A stretch of DNA of 64,000 nt from Candidatus Vecturithrix granuli (lineage in GTDB: Bacteria > Moduliflexota > Moduliflexia > Moduliflexales > Moduliflexaceae). Made by a program: the position numbers and the translations under genes. Shown here in pieces: positions 34,977-43,466 of this stretch. Under the pieces are notes generated by a model. The model had not been told where the DNA came from. It saw only the letters and a list, made by a program, of their open reading frames with translations, and made no database searches. Numbering within the stretch: position 1 is the first letter of the stretch; every line of letters begins with the position of its first letter. Where the stretch lies: the NCBI GenBank assembly GCA_000739535.1, contig DF820467.1:1-64000 (forward strand). Reading direction: 5' to 3'.

Positions 34977-35558
34977 ATGGCACGCAGACGAGTAGCAATT
35001 TTACTGTTTGATGATGTTGAAGTCTTAGATTTTGCCGGCCCCTTTGAGGTCTTTTCTGTAACTGATGAATTGAACGCCGGGGCAAAATTTCAGGTATATA
35101 CCGTAGCTGCAGTCAAAAAACCTGTGATCACTCGCAACGGCCTCTCCGTCAATCCGGACTATAACATTCATGATGCGCCGCTGCCGGATATTTTGATTGT
35201 TCCGGGCGGCGACGGAACCCGCCCGGTGCTCAAACGCGATCAGGTCATTGATTGGGTGAAAACCTGTGCGTCTCAGGCTGAACTGGTCTTATCCGTATGT
35301 TCCGGCGCATTAGTGTTGGCAAAAGCCGGATTACTGGAACATCTGCAAGCCACGACCCATCATCAGGTGTTCGAGACATTGGCAGCGCTTGCGCCCAACA
35401 CTGAAATTGTGAAAGAACAGCGTTTTGTTGACAATGGCAAAGTGGTTACATCGGCCGGGATCAGCGCAGGCATTGATATGAGTTTATACATCGTCGAACG
35501 CCTTGAAGGGCGCGAAGTTGCTGATAAAACGGTGGCGTATATGGAATACAGACGATAG
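34977..35558 (+). CDS. DJ-1/PfpI (class I GATase-like) protein
   Basis: 193 residues: RVAILLFDDVEVLDFAGPFEVF, LIVPGGDGTRP and LVLSVCSGALVLAKAGLL, with Cys in the nucleophile elbow, then TTHH. This matches the branch resembling the N-terminal domain of GATase-1-like AraC regulators, and isonitrile hydratases, but no DNA-binding domain follows. AAAGGATATTTT supports the start. Function in the cell is unknown. Confidence 0.88.
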   Translation: MARRRVAILLFDDVEVLDFAGPFEVFSVTDELNAGAKFQVYTVAAVKKPVITRNGLSVNPDYNIHDAPLPDILIVPGGDGTRPVLKRDQVIDWVKTCASQAELVLSVCSGALVLAKAGLLEHLQATTHHQVFETLAALAPNTEIVKEQRFVDNGKVVTSAGISAGIDMSLYIVERLEGREVADKTVAYMEYRR

Positions 35559-35563
35559 GAAAG

Positions 35564-35732
35564 CTTAAACCCCAACCCCCGCCCCAATGTTGTTGAACGA
35601 AGGAAATTGACAATTGACAATTGGTCATTTACAATTTGCAATTCAACGTTACAAACGGAAAAGAAGAGAATTGTGAATTGTGAATGATTAATTCTTAATT
35701 TAACAGCATTGGGGCCGGGGGTGAGGTCTTTC
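35564..35732. repeat. Long inverted repeat with AATTGACAATTG-type centre
   Basis: Outer arms near 35564-35594 and 35703-35732 share the complement of CCCCCGCCCCAATG. The centre contains tandem TTGACAA/AATTGTGAATTG motifs that are also complementary to each other. The right arm supplies the GGTGAGG that precedes the TTG start of the DeoR gene. Confidence 0.65.
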
Positions 35733-35735
35733 ACT

Positions 35736-36527
35736 TTGAAAGTTCACAGAATTCAACAAATCGAGGAATATATCAAATCACGAGGAGTCGCAAGTCTGGA
35801 TGAATTGTGCCGGCAGTTCGATGTGTCGAAAAACACGATCCGACGGGATGTTCAGGAATTAGAATCACGACAAATCGTCAAAAAAGTGTATGGCGGCGTG
35901 ATGATGAACGAGGAAAAATTACTCATCCCGTCAATTTCGCAACGTCAGGTGCGGATGCCTGGCGAGAAAGCCCTGATCGGTCAGAAAGCCGCGGAATTTG
36001 TCAACGATGGGGATGTAGTGATCATCGACTCCGGCACAACGACGGTACATATCATTGAGCACTTGCAACGCAAACAAAATATCACCGTGATCACTAACAG
36101 CATTCCAGCCCTGAATGCCGCAGCATTGTATCAACAATTACACGTAATTGTTACCGGCGGCGATCTGCTGCACTCAACCAATTCCCTGGTGGGACCGGAA
36201 GCGATTGCCATGCTGAAAAAGCTCAATGCCAACCGCCTGTTTCTGGCGGTTCCCGGAATCTCATTGACCAAAGGCATTACCACCCATTCACGCATAGAGG
36301 CCGAAATCAAAAAAATGATGATGGAGGTGAGTGAACAAATTATTCTCCTGGCAGATCATACCAAATTTGATGCTGTTTCACTCGTGACCTTTGCCGAGCT
36401 TCATGATATTGACATCGTGATTACAGATCAGTCTCCTCCTTTACCTTATAATCACTATTGCACTGAACACAACGTGAGTATTGTTGTAGCTGTTCCTGAA
36501 AATCAGACAACTTTTGTAGAATCTTAA
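35736..36527 (+). CDS. DeoR/GlpR-family transcriptional regulator
   Basis: About 263 residues. An N-terminal winged helix (RIQQIEEYIKSRGVASLDEL, then VSKNTIRRDVQELE) is followed by the DeoR sensor domain: IIDSGTTTVHI, ITNSIPAL, VTGGDLLHSTNSLVGP and LLADHTKFD. These regulators answer to phosphorylated sugars. A TTG start at 35736, eight bases after GGTGAGG, is preferred to TTG 35709, which would be inside the repeat. It ends 10 bp before the leader ORF of the next gene and probably forms one transcript with it. Confidence 0.88.
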   Translation: MKVHRIQQIEEYIKSRGVASLDELCRQFDVSKNTIRRDVQELESRQIVKKVYGGVMMNEEKLLIPSISQRQVRMPGEKALIGQKAAEFVNDGDVVIIDSGTTTVHIIEHLQRKQNITVITNSIPALNAAALYQQLHVIVTGGDLLHSTNSLVGPEAIAMLKKLNANRLFLAVPGISLTKGITTHSRIEAEIKKMMMEVSEQIILLADHTKFDAVSLVTFAELHDIDIVITDQSPPLPYNHYCTEHNVSIVVAVPENQTTFVES

Positions 36528-36530
36528 TGG

Positions 36531-36743
36531 AGTTGACATGAGCGCGACGCTCACCCGACGCCATGAAAATCAGGTTCGTAGTAGCCGCTTTAGCGGCGTG
36601 AAGAAACGCTCAAGCGTTTACTACGAACGGATATTTTCAAACGGTATGATGAAAATCAGATGTACCGCGAAACTCCAGTTTCGCGGCTGTCAACGAATGC
36701 GCGAAACTGGAGTTTCGCGCTACATTTTCAGAGGAGAAATCCC
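36531..36743 (+). repeat. Double hairpin element A2 with translated leader
   Basis: Two units lie in tandem. Unit 1 has ATGAAAAT (36563-36570), cargo B (36574-36628) and ATTTTCA (36633-36639). Unit 2 has ATGAAAAT (36649-36656), two GCGAAACT / AGTTTCGC palindromes and ATTTTCA (36724-36730). GGAG at its left edge serves the leader ORF; GAGGAG at its right edge serves the transporter gene. Confidence 0.8.
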
Positions 36744-36747
36744 ATGA
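36538..36747 (+). CDS. Repeat-encoded leader ORF coupled to transporter
   Basis: A 69-codon frame begins at ATG 36538, five bases after GGAG, reads through the whole of element A2 and stops in TGA 36745-36747, overlapping the ATG of the transporter by ATGA. The peptide is basic and made only of repeat sequence (for example KIRCTAKLQFRG). Its product is unlikely to matter; its translation could deliver ribosomes to the next gene and open the hairpins. Translation is inferred, not shown. Confidence 0.45.
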   Translation: MSATLTRRHENQVRSSRFSGVKKRSSVYYERIFSNGMMKIRCTAKLQFRGCQRMRETGVSRYIFRGEIP

Positions 36748-37361
36748 TGAGAAAAGCGATTATTGTGGTATCGGCTTATATAGCGGCTCAAATGCTGGCT
36801 GATATCACAAGTTTAAAAATCATTGTGTTGTTCGGCTTATCAATGGATGCGGGGACCTTTGTGTATCCGCTGACCTTCACATTACGTGATTTAGTTCATA
36901 AAACGCTGGGGATTACGGCCGCGCGGACGTTAATCATCACCGCCGCAGTCATCAATCTTGTGATGGCTGGAGTATTTTGGTTTGTCGCGAATTTGCCGGG
37001 AGATCCACAAGTTGGCGAGCAAATGGAGTTTGCCCTGGTCTTATCGCCGGTATGGCGTATTGTGATTGCCTCCATTCTTGCGGAAGTGATTGCAGAACTT
37101 ATTGACACTGAAGCTTACAGACTTTGGGTTGTGCGACACGGAGAGCGACACCAATGGGCAAGAGTGCTTGTGAGCAACAGCGTGAGCGTTCCCATTGATA
37201 GTATCCTCTTTTGCTGCATCGCCTTTTATGGCCAATTTCCTTTAACGGTGGTCATGAGTATTATTTTGAGCAACATCCTCATAAAAGGTGCAACCACCAT
37301 CATCAGTCTCCCCCTCATCTATACTGTACCGGAACGAACCGAAATGAACGCCAGAGATTGA
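36744..37361 (+). CDS. Queuosine precursor transporter (VUT/YhhQ family)
   Basis: About 205 residues with five or six membrane helices: AYIAAQMLADITSLKI, then TFVYPLTFTLRDLVHKTLG (family signature) and AELIDTEAYRLWV. The family imports preQ0/preQ1 or related precursors for tRNA queuosine. The start ATG (36744, or 36747) follows GAGGAG in element A2; the longer frame from 36660 is repeat sequence. No preQ1 riboswitch was recognised. Confidence 0.9.
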   Translation: MMRKAIIVVSAYIAAQMLADITSLKIIVLFGLSMDAGTFVYPLTFTLRDLVHKTLGITAARTLIITAAVINLVMAGVFWFVANLPGDPQVGEQMEFALVLSPVWRIVIASILAEVIAELIDTEAYRLWVVRHGERHQWARVLVSNSVSVPIDSILFCCIAFYGQFPLTVVMSIILSNILIKGATTIISLPLIYTVPERTEMNARD

Positions 37362-37458
37362 TGCGGATCGTTACGTCGGAACCCTGAACAACGCCATCGG
37401 AAATAATGCGTGTCGGAATCCGGGATAATTTTATCAAAATATTTTTCCTAAAAATCTC

Positions 37459-37487
37459 TTGACGATTCCGACGGCTTTTTCTATCTT
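37459..37487 (+). promoter_or_regulatory. Sigma70-type promoter for the MNT/HEPN pair
   Basis: TTGACG (37459-37464), a 17-base spacer and TATCTT (37482-37487), 45 bp before ATG 37532. Confidence 0.6.
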
Positions 37488-37531
37488 TTTATGAGTGAAA
37501 GTTGGCTGTGAAGAACAAGGAGCGTATCTCT

Positions 37532-37846
37532 ATGGATGTCAGAACGGTGATTGATGGCATGAATCGCAATTTAAAGCTTCGCTTCAGCGATTATCGCGGA
37601 GTGTATTTTTTCGGTTCGCGCCAGCGTGGAGATTTTCAGGAAGATAGCGATTATGATCTGGTTTTTGTCTTCGATGGCAAACCGGATTGGCGCAAAGAAG
37701 ATCAGATCCGGGACATTGTGTATCAACACGCCCTCGAATACGATGTCATCATTGACGGCAAATACTATGCCCAGGATGAGATCGAGCATTACCGGACTCC
37801 GTTTTGTGAGATCGTGTATAAAGAGGGGAAATTTTATGGCGTATGA
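37532..37846 (+). CDS. MNT-type minimal nucleotidyltransferase (MntA-like antitoxin)
   Basis: 104 residues. YFFGSRQRGDFQEDSDYDLVF holds the GSX10DXD signature of polymerase-beta-type nucleotidyltransferases. In HEPN/MNT modules such proteins AMPylate and silence the HEPN partner. ATG 37532 has AAGGAG nine bases upstream; TTG 37502 would overlap the promoter region and is rejected. It overlaps the HEPN gene by 11 bp. Confidence 0.88.
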   Translation: MDVRTVIDGMNRNLKLRFSDYRGVYFFGSRQRGDFQEDSDYDLVFVFDGKPDWRKEDQIRDIVYQHALEYDVIIDGKYYAQDEIEHYRTPFCEIVYKEGKFYGV

Positions 37847-38057
37847 CAAGCAAGCTTTGATCATGTATCGTATTCAACGTGCGAAAGAAACAGCGACAGA
37901 AGCCAGAGAAGCGTTTGAGCGGAGTCATCTTCAATTGGCCGAAAACCCTATCTATTACGGGATGTTTTATATAGTGCAAGCCCTTGCTCTGAAACAGAAC
38001 TTCACGACATCCAGACATACGCAACTTTTGGGGTGGCTTAATAAGAATTTTAGGTAG
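37836..38057 (+). pseudogene. HEPN-domain protein, 3' end cut by repeat C2
   Basis: The 73-residue frame has RAKETATEAREAFERSHLQ and NPIYYGMFYIVQALALKQNFTTSRH, the core of small HEPN partners of MNT enzymes. Normal partners are about 120-140 residues, and the segment after LLGWLNKNFR is missing. The stop TAG (38055-38057) belongs to the MITE-like element. No continuation was found after the element in any frame, so DNA was lost as well. GAGGGG and ATG 37836 are intact. Probably an inactive toxin. Confidence 0.72.
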
Positions 38058-38120
38058 TGGTTAAATGGTAACTGATGCCCGCTCGTTGAGCGAAGTCGAA
38101 ACGAGCCACCCGCAGTTCCC
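38054..38120. repeat. MITE-like element C2 (left half only)
   Basis: It matches element C1 from GTAGTGGTTAAATGGTAA through GCTCGTTGAGCGAAGTCGAA to GTTCCCT, then diverges; the right terminal repeat is missing. It interrupts the HEPN gene. Confidence 0.78.
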
Positions 38121-38178
38121 TACCAGCAAAAACTAAGCGGATTTCATTGCTCTGACAAAAAAGATTGACTTTCTATTC

Positions 38179-38212
38179 AGCATGTTGAAAATACAAATAT
38201 TTTCAACATGCT
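38179..38212. promoter_or_regulatory. 15-bp perfect palindrome upstream of SBP_bac_3 gene
   Basis: AGCATGTTGAAAATA (38179-38193), spacer CAAA, and the exact complement (38198-38212). A TTGACT lies just upstream at 38165-38170. No T-tract follows, so an operator or leader hairpin is more likely than a terminator. The rest of the 38121-38329 stretch shows no gene. Confidence 0.5.
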
Positions 38213-38329
38213 GCGACCGATCGTAAAATCTGTAACACTTAAAAAAACAAATTCGCTCTTTAGCATTGGGTTGTGAAAGAGGGGTGAATTTCTTAGCGAA
38301 CATTTCCTCAGCATAACTCATTACAGCTT

Positions 38330-39070
38330 ATGAAAAAATTAGTGTTGCTTCTCTGCTGTTGTCTGGCCCTCACTCAGATTCAAACTGCGGCTCAGGAAAC
38401 CAAGTTAGGGGCCTTTGTCTATCCCCCCTTTTATGTGGAACAAAATGGACAGATTGAGGGGATAGCAGTAGAAATTATCACAGAACTGTTTGAACGTTTA
38501 CACCTGAACTGGAACTTGACAATGTATCCGCTGAAACGTGCACTAAAATACATGGAAACGGGCAAACTTGATGCGATTATCATTCTGATTAAAAATCCTG
38601 AACGGGCTGAATACATAGATTTCACTGACCCTGTTATTACGGTACGGGGCCTTATCTGGTCTGCAGCCGATCGAGGGGCCATAGAATTTGCGCAATTGTC
38701 AGATTTATCCCGATATAAGTTGGGAGTCACCCTGGGATATAGCTACGGCCCGGAATTTGATCAATTAGTGCAGAGCTTCCCTCATGTGGATCCTGTGAAT
38801 TCAGATTTGTTAAATTTTACGAAACTCTTAAATAATCGGATTGAGGCCTTTCCCTGTAATGAAATTGTTGCGAAAAGCCTGTTCAAACAAAACCCGGAGT
38901 TACAGGGGAAATTTACTCATGCTCCCAATGCGTTTATCACCTGGGACTTGCGTATAGGCATCAGTAAAAAATCCCCACTGGTTGAGAAGATAGAAACTAT
39001 CAATAGTATCTTAACAGCATTGCACAAAGAAGAGGTGATCGAGCAGTTAGTAAAAAAATACATTGAGTAA
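38330..39070 (+). CDS. Periplasmic SBP_bac_3-type substrate-binding protein
   Basis: 246 residues: signal peptide of about 21 residues (ending TAAQ), then a two-lobe binding fold with YPPFYVEQNGQIEGIAVEIITELFERL, KLDAIIILIKNPERAEYIDFTDPV and the usual hinge pattern. This family binds amino acids or small polar solutes. No permease or ATPase is near, and it faces an MCP gene across a terminator, so a sensory role is possible. A related protein is at 49574. No clear ribosome site. Confidence 0.85.
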   Translation: MKKLVLLLCCCLALTQIQTAAQETKLGAFVYPPFYVEQNGQIEGIAVEIITELFERLHLNWNLTMYPLKRALKYMETGKLDAIIILIKNPERAEYIDFTDPVITVRGLIWSAADRGAIEFAQLSDLSRYKLGVTLGYSYGPEFDQLVQSFPHVDPVNSDLLNFTKLLNNRIEAFPCNEIVAKSLFKQNPELQGKFTHAPNAFITWDLRIGISKKSPLVEKIETINSILTALHKEEVIEQLVKKYIE

Positions 39071-39109
39071 TCACAGCATGCTTGTATAGTTAGAGCTCAT
39101 CAAAATGAT

Positions 39110-39141
39110 AAAAACCGGGTTTTTTGAAAAACCCGGTTTTT
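39110..39141. terminator. Bidirectional intrinsic terminator
   Basis: Arms AAAAACCGGGTTTTT (39110-39124) and AAAAACCCGGTTTTT (39127-39141), between the convergent SBP_bac_3 gene and the MCP gene. Confidence 0.9.
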
Positions 39142-39158
39142 ACCAATATCAACTATAC

Positions 39159-42053
39159 CTAATACCGTTCAAACTCTGAATCCTGCTCATCATCGCCAAT
39201 GGTGGATTTGGTTTTTAGTTCTGATTTCGCAGACGTTTTCTTTGCTTCTGTTCCCATTGATGTCTTCTTCTTCGGCCCTTCTGCTAAATTCTGGTGCGAT
39301 TCCGATGTTTGGGGACCTTCTTCGGCAATGGTAAAAAAGGCGATGGCCTGTTGGAGCTGTTGAGCCTGATTCACGAGTTGCTCGGCGGCTGAAGCGGTCT
39401 CCTCGGCGATCGTGGAGTTTTGCTGGGTCACACTGTCTAATTCTTGAATGGCGCGGTTAATTTGTTCTGCGCCACTATTCTGCTCATTACTGGCCGCACT
39501 GATCTCCAACACCAGTTCGGTAGTTTTACGAATACTGGGCAAAAGGGTGGCTAACATGGTTCCAGCTTTTTCCGAGATGTCAAGACTGGAGGTCGCTAAT
39601 CGGTTGATCTCTTCGGCCGCTTTTTTGGTCACCTCGGATAATTGCCGCACTTCTGAGGCAACTACCGAAAAGGCCTTGCCATGGTCCTGGGCCCGCGCCG
39701 CTTCAATGGTGGCATTCAGCGAAAGCAAGCGCGTCTGGTTGGCAATGTCTTCGATAACCGCAATTTTTTGCGCAATTTGCTGCATCGCTTTCACGGTTTC
39801 AGCCACCACCCGTCCCGCTTCTTCGGCATACTGCGCCGATTGCACGGCAATTTTTTCCGTTTGTCGGGCATTATCCGCATTCTGGCGAATATTCGCCGCC
39901 ATTTCTTCCATAGAACTGGAACTTTCCTGCATCGAAGCCGCCTGTAGCGAGGCCCCATTCGACAATTGTTGCGCGCCGGCACTCAATTCCTGACTAATGG
40001 AGACCATAGCATTGGCAGTATTTTTCACATTACTCACCACCGATTGCAATTGTTGACTCATTGTATTCAAGGCATGCATCAGATTATCCCGTGAGGATCG
40101 CTCCTGAACTTCCACCATCAGGTTCCCGGCGGCCATCGCTTCCGCCAGGTTGGTAATTTCGTGCATCGCCTCAATCAGGAGATTTAAATTATCCTTCATG
40201 ACATTAAAGTCGCCATGATACTCCGCCGTGATCGGTTCAGGCAGATCACCTTTAGCAATCTGATCTAAGTAGCCGGTCGCAACATTCAGAGGCGTCATAA
40301 AGGCATCAAGTACGCTATTGATCCCGCTGATGAGGGCGCGCCAGTCACCCGCAAAAAGTTCAGCGTTGCCCCGCGCGTCCAACCGACCATTTTGTACCGC
40401 CTGGATCAATCCCTGGGTCTCGGTTAACATCTGTTTCAGATTGTCGATCAGGAGTACCAGATTCTTTTTCAGCTTGTTGAAATCACCTCTGGCCTCCACG
40501 TTAATCTGCTCCGGAACATCGCCTCTGGCAATCTGCTCAATCGCTTCGGTGGCAATCGTAAAAGGAGTGATAAACGCATCAACCACCTGATTGAGACCTA
40601 ACACAAGTTCCCGCCACCCACCGCCGAACGCGGTCACATCGCCGCGTGTCTCAAGTTGTCCGTTTTGAATCGCCTGGCTCAGGATTTTCATCGTTTCTAA
40701 CACATTGCGGATATCAGCACCTAAGAGATTCAGGTTGTTTTTAATTTTATTGAAATCGCCATAGTAATCTTCTGTAATCTGTTCAGGGATTTCGCTTTTC
40801 GAAAGTCGCTCAATATAGGTTGCCGTTGTATTAATCGGAGTGACAAGGGCGTCAAGCAAATTGTTGATGCCCACGATGAGGTCGCGCCAATTACCTCTAT
40901 ATCCTTCCGGATGGCCACGCGTCGCTAACTTGCCATCCTGAATTTCCTGGCTCAGTCGATTCAGCTCATTCAATACCTGCGTGATCGTCGTTTGCATGGT
41001 CCGAAATGCGTTTGCCAACATCCCGATTTCGTCATGGCGCGTAATATGCAGCTCTTTACTGAAGTCGCCTTCTGCAACGGCATGTGCGGTCTCAGTAATA
41101 ATGAGATTAATAGGGGTCACAATTGATCGGGTAATCACATAGATCACAATGGCTGTGACGATCAAGCTCGAAAGGGCAAGAATCAGATTAATGTTTCGGA
41201 TCCGGATGGCCGGTGCAAATAGTTCGGTCGTATTGGCGGCCACCACTAAGATGGCCCCCAACTCATCGGAAGTTCGGTACACCGCGTGCTTTTCCGTCCC
41301 TTCCCACTGGTAAATAATCTGACCGGTTTTGTTAGTCAGCATTTCTTTACCAAACGCAAATTCCGCCAGATTTAAGGTCAAAATCCTGGTTTTATCAGGA
41401 TAGGCCAGCACGATTCCATCCATATTCAACAGATACGCGTAGCCTGTCTTCCCAACATGGATAGTATCAATAGTGTTTTCGGCAAAATACTCCAGGCGTA
41501 GAATGCCGAAAAATACCCCCATCACGTCGTTTCCGGTCTTGACCGGGGATGCAATGATAAAGACTGGCTGTTGGCTACCCTCGCTCTGACTTAACTTAGT
41601 GATGCAGGGTTTATCCGTCATGACCTCCTGAAAATACTGGGACCCTGCAATATTGTGGCCAATCATGTCCGGATGAGATGCAGCAATAATTTCGCCTTCA
41701 CTGTTCGCCAGGGCCAAAGCTTCGTAGAAATGATAATCTTCCTGAAAGGTGGTCATCTGAAGACTGGCGGCTTGCCGGGCGGACTTCCCGATATAGGTCG
41801 CCGGTATGGCATCCTGATAGATTTGCTGCGCGCTCCAATTGCGGATGTTGAGCCTGGCGCCGCCAATCCAGGAGCTTAACTCGCGAAAGGTCGCATCAGC
41901 GATCATCGTGATTTGGGCGATCATCGCCTCTTCCAACGCCTGCCTGGCTTGGGTGTACGCGATGAGAGTGGACACTCCCATGGCGATCACAAACAGAATA
42001 ATGGTGGGGACTAAGAATTTAGCCGTCAGACCAAATCGGACAGGCACTTTCAT
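39159..42053 (-). CDS. MCP with dCache sensor and about eight HAMP units
   Basis: 964 residues. Membrane helices at about 13-33 and 288-307 flank a double-Cache periplasmic domain. A canonical HAMP (about 308-360) is followed by about seven tandem HAMP-like units to residue 685, alternating [13 protein letters not shown]-type and [15 protein letters not shown]-type. The signalling domain (686-910) has the tip [20 protein letters not shown] disordered tail ends EFERY, fitting the CheR-tether pentapeptide pattern. It detects a small ligand or an SBP-ligand complex and signals to CheA, which is not in the window. The start is ATGA-coupled to a repeat leader. Confidence 0.93.
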   Translation of the reverse strand: MKVPVRFGLTAKFLVPTIILFVIAMGVSTLIAYTQARQALEEAMIAQITMIADATFRELSSWIGGARLNIRNWSAQQIYQDAIPATYIGKSARQAASLQMTTFQEDYHFYEALALANSEGEIIAASHPDMIGHNIAGSQYFQEVMTDKPCITKLSQSEGSQQPVFIIASPVKTGNDVMGVFFGILRLEYFAENTIDTIHVGKTGYAYLLNMDGIVLAYPDKTRILTLNLAEFAFGKEMLTNKTGQIIYQWEGTEKHAVYRTSDELGAILVVAANTTELFAPAIRIRNINLILALSSLIVTAIVIYVITRSIVTPINLIITETAHAVAEGDFSKELHITRHDEIGMLANAFRTMQTTITQVLNELNRLSQEIQDGKLATRGHPEGYRGNWRDLIVGINNLLDALVTPINTTATYIERLSKSEIPEQITEDYYGDFNKIKNNLNLLGADIRNVLETMKILSQAIQNGQLETRGDVTAFGGGWRELVLGLNQVVDAFITPFTIATEAIEQIARGDVPEQINVEARGDFNKLKKNLVLLIDNLKQMLTETQGLIQAVQNGRLDARGNAELFAGDWRALISGINSVLDAFMTPLNVATGYLDQIAKGDLPEPITAEYHGDFNVMKDNLNLLIEAMHEITNLAEAMAAGNLMVEVQERSSRDNLMHALNTMSQQLQSVVSNVKNTANAMVSISQELSAGAQQLSNGASLQAASMQESSSSMEEMAANIRQNADNARQTEKIAVQSAQYAEEAGRVVAETVKAMQQIAQKIAVIEDIANQTRLLSLNATIEAARAQDHGKAFSVVASEVRQLSEVTKKAAEEINRLATSSLDISEKAGTMLATLLPSIRKTTELVLEISAASNEQNSGAEQINRAIQELDSVTQQNSTIAEETASAAEQLVNQAQQLQQAIAFFTIAEEGPQTSESHQNLAEGPKKKTSMGTEAKKTSAKSELKTKSTIGDDEQDSEFERY

Positions 42054-42175
42054 AAATGGTTTCTCCTATGAAAATGTAGCGCGAAACTCCAGTTTCGCGC
42101 ACCAGTCATCCGCCCGCAAAACTGGAGTTTCGCGCTACATCTGATTTTCATTGCGTCGGGTGAGCCTACGCTCAT
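42050..42175 (-). CDS. Repeat-encoded leader ORF coupled to MCP
   Basis: A 41-codon frame starts at ATG 42175, five bases after GGAG, and ends in TGA 42052-42050, overlapping the MCP start as ATGA. It lies entirely in element A3. The N-terminal peptide [13 protein letters not shown] is the same as that of the leader at 28110. Translation is inferred from position and overlap only. Confidence 0.45.
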   Translation of the reverse strand: MSVGSPDAMKIRCSAKLQFCGRMTGARNWSFALHFHRRNHL

Positions 42176-42186
42176 GACAACTCCTT
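42054..42186 (-). repeat. Hairpin element A3
   Basis: ATGAAAAT (42068-42075) and ATTTTCAT (42144-42151) enclose GCGAAACT / AGTTTCGC palindromes. On the minus strand it reads GGAG, leader ATG, hairpins, TAGGAG, then the MCP start. Close in sequence to A1. Confidence 0.8.
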
Positions 42187-42249
42187 TGATTAAAAAGAAA
42201 GGGATCAGAAAACTCGAAGGCTCCGATTCTGATCTCCTCGCTAGTTGTG

Positions 42250-43212
42250 TTATTCAACAATCGTAGCGGCCTGCAGAATATTGTACGGGATATTGATCCC
42301 TAATTTCTCCGCAGTGCTGACATTCAGCACAAACTTGGGATCGGGATCCATTTTGATGGGTACCTCATTGATGATTTTCCCATTTACAAGCACCTCAACC
42401 ACCGATTCCGCCAGCAGATGCCCCATAATCGTTTCATCGGCAACAAACCCTCCCAACGCGCCAGCGTTCACCGCAATGACAAGGAAAGAGAAGACGGGAG
42501 TATGCCCGGCCGCCTTAACAATGTTTGCCGCATAGTCATTGAGGAGATTGGCTCCGATAATTACGGCAGAGACTTTGTCACGATACGCTTCTACCGCGGC
42601 AATACTCTCAGCTTCTGTCGCACACACTTGCTCATAGTAGGTGATGCCAAGTTGTTTACAAACGGTTTGCGTCGCAGTCCGATCAAGCGGTGTGCTGGCA
42701 TGCCCCTCTTGAAGTAACAGCAACACAGAATCCAGATTCGGCAGAATTGCCTGAAAGATGTCGAATTGTTTCTCCACAGGAACATAGTACGTTACCCCCG
42801 TAATATTCCCCTCCGGAGCCTCCAGATTCTTTACCACCCCGAGCAGGCCAGGATGGTTCACACCCGCGATAAAAGTTGGAATAACAGGAGGATGGGCGAT
42901 CAACCATTGGGATCCATTACTCCGCATCACAATCATGCCATCCTTTTCCCTTTCAAATCGGGCAATAAGCTCACTCATGGCCTCCACATCCGGAACAGTT
43001 TGGAGCTCGAGATCGACATCCGGGACAAGTTCCATGATCTTCGCGCGAAAAGCCTCTTCGATTTTGATTGCCTGGTTAGACTCCCCCGGCCAGGTGATGC
43101 CTAATTTTAACGGGGCGGCCAGGGCAACTGTGTTACTGACTGCTAATACAACAATGATGACCATTGCGACACTTTTCATGACTCTCATACACATGTCTCC
43201 TTGTTCTTCCAT
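42250..43212 (-). CDS. PF04392-type ABC substrate-binding protein, divergent member
   Basis: About 312-320 residues: signal peptide (ending TVALA), then an ABC_sub_bind two-lobe fold with VPVEKQFDIFQAILPNLDSV and DETIMGHLLAESVVEVLVNG. It is the most diverged of the nine and ends NIPYNILQAATIVE, the usual family ending, without the YEGKQVIRK tail of the others. Two good starts exist: 43212 (AGGAG, spacing 7) and 43188 (AAGGAG, spacing 8). Placed between two MCP genes, with no transporter genes. Confidence 0.88.
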   Translation of the reverse strand: MEEQGDMCMRVMKSVAMVIIVVLAVSNTVALAAPLKLGITWPGESNQAIKIEEAFRAKIMELVPDVDLELQTVPDVEAMSELIARFEREKDGMIVMRSNGSQWLIAHPPVIPTFIAGVNHPGLLGVVKNLEAPEGNITGVTYYVPVEKQFDIFQAILPNLDSVLLLLQEGHASTPLDRTATQTVCKQLGITYYEQVCATEAESIAAVEAYRDKVSAVIIGANLLNDYAANIVKAAGHTPVFSFLVIAVNAGALGGFVADETIMGHLLAESVVEVLVNGKIINEVPIKMDPDPKFVLNVSTAEKLGINIPYNILQAATIVE

Positions 43213-43322
43213 TTCAATTCTCCTTTCATAAATACACCGCTATACTTACAAAAGGAACAACCGATAATTAGGGGTTTAACAACATTCTGTTCCAACCTCA
43301 CGATGGGTTTGATATTTTAAAA

Positions 43323-43351
43323 TTATTCTGTCCTGTGATCATATTCGTCAA
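43323..43351 (-). promoter_or_regulatory. Promoter-like element upstream of divergent SBP
   Basis: On the minus strand TTGACG (43351-43346) followed after 17-18 bases by GAATAA/AATAAT. About 110 bp before the SBP start. Confidence 0.35.
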
Positions 43352-43466
43352 GAGTGATACGATATTTTTTTAAAACCCATGAGAGTATTCTATCAGAAAA
43401 CCAATAGAAAGATTGGAAATTCCACTACGATGATACCATCATGCTCCTTAAAAAATCTCAAAAACA

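Noticed and set aside
36660-36743. N-terminal extension of the queuosine-precursor transporter
   Set aside because: The added 28 residues are translated repeat DNA. The GAGGAG-ATG at 36744 and the start of the membrane protein fit better.
36744-37361. preQ1 riboswitch in front of the queuosine-precursor transporter
   Set aside because: The leader is occupied by repeat element A2 and I see no preQ1 aptamer pattern.
38121-38329. Missing 3' half of the HEPN gene after repeat C2
   Set aside because: No frame in this stretch resembles a HEPN C-terminus, so the part is deleted, not displaced.
39448-39993. Long antisense frames across the MCP signalling domains (also at 44047-44481)
   Set aside because: They mirror conserved MCP codons in every paralogue and have no ribosome site or family match.
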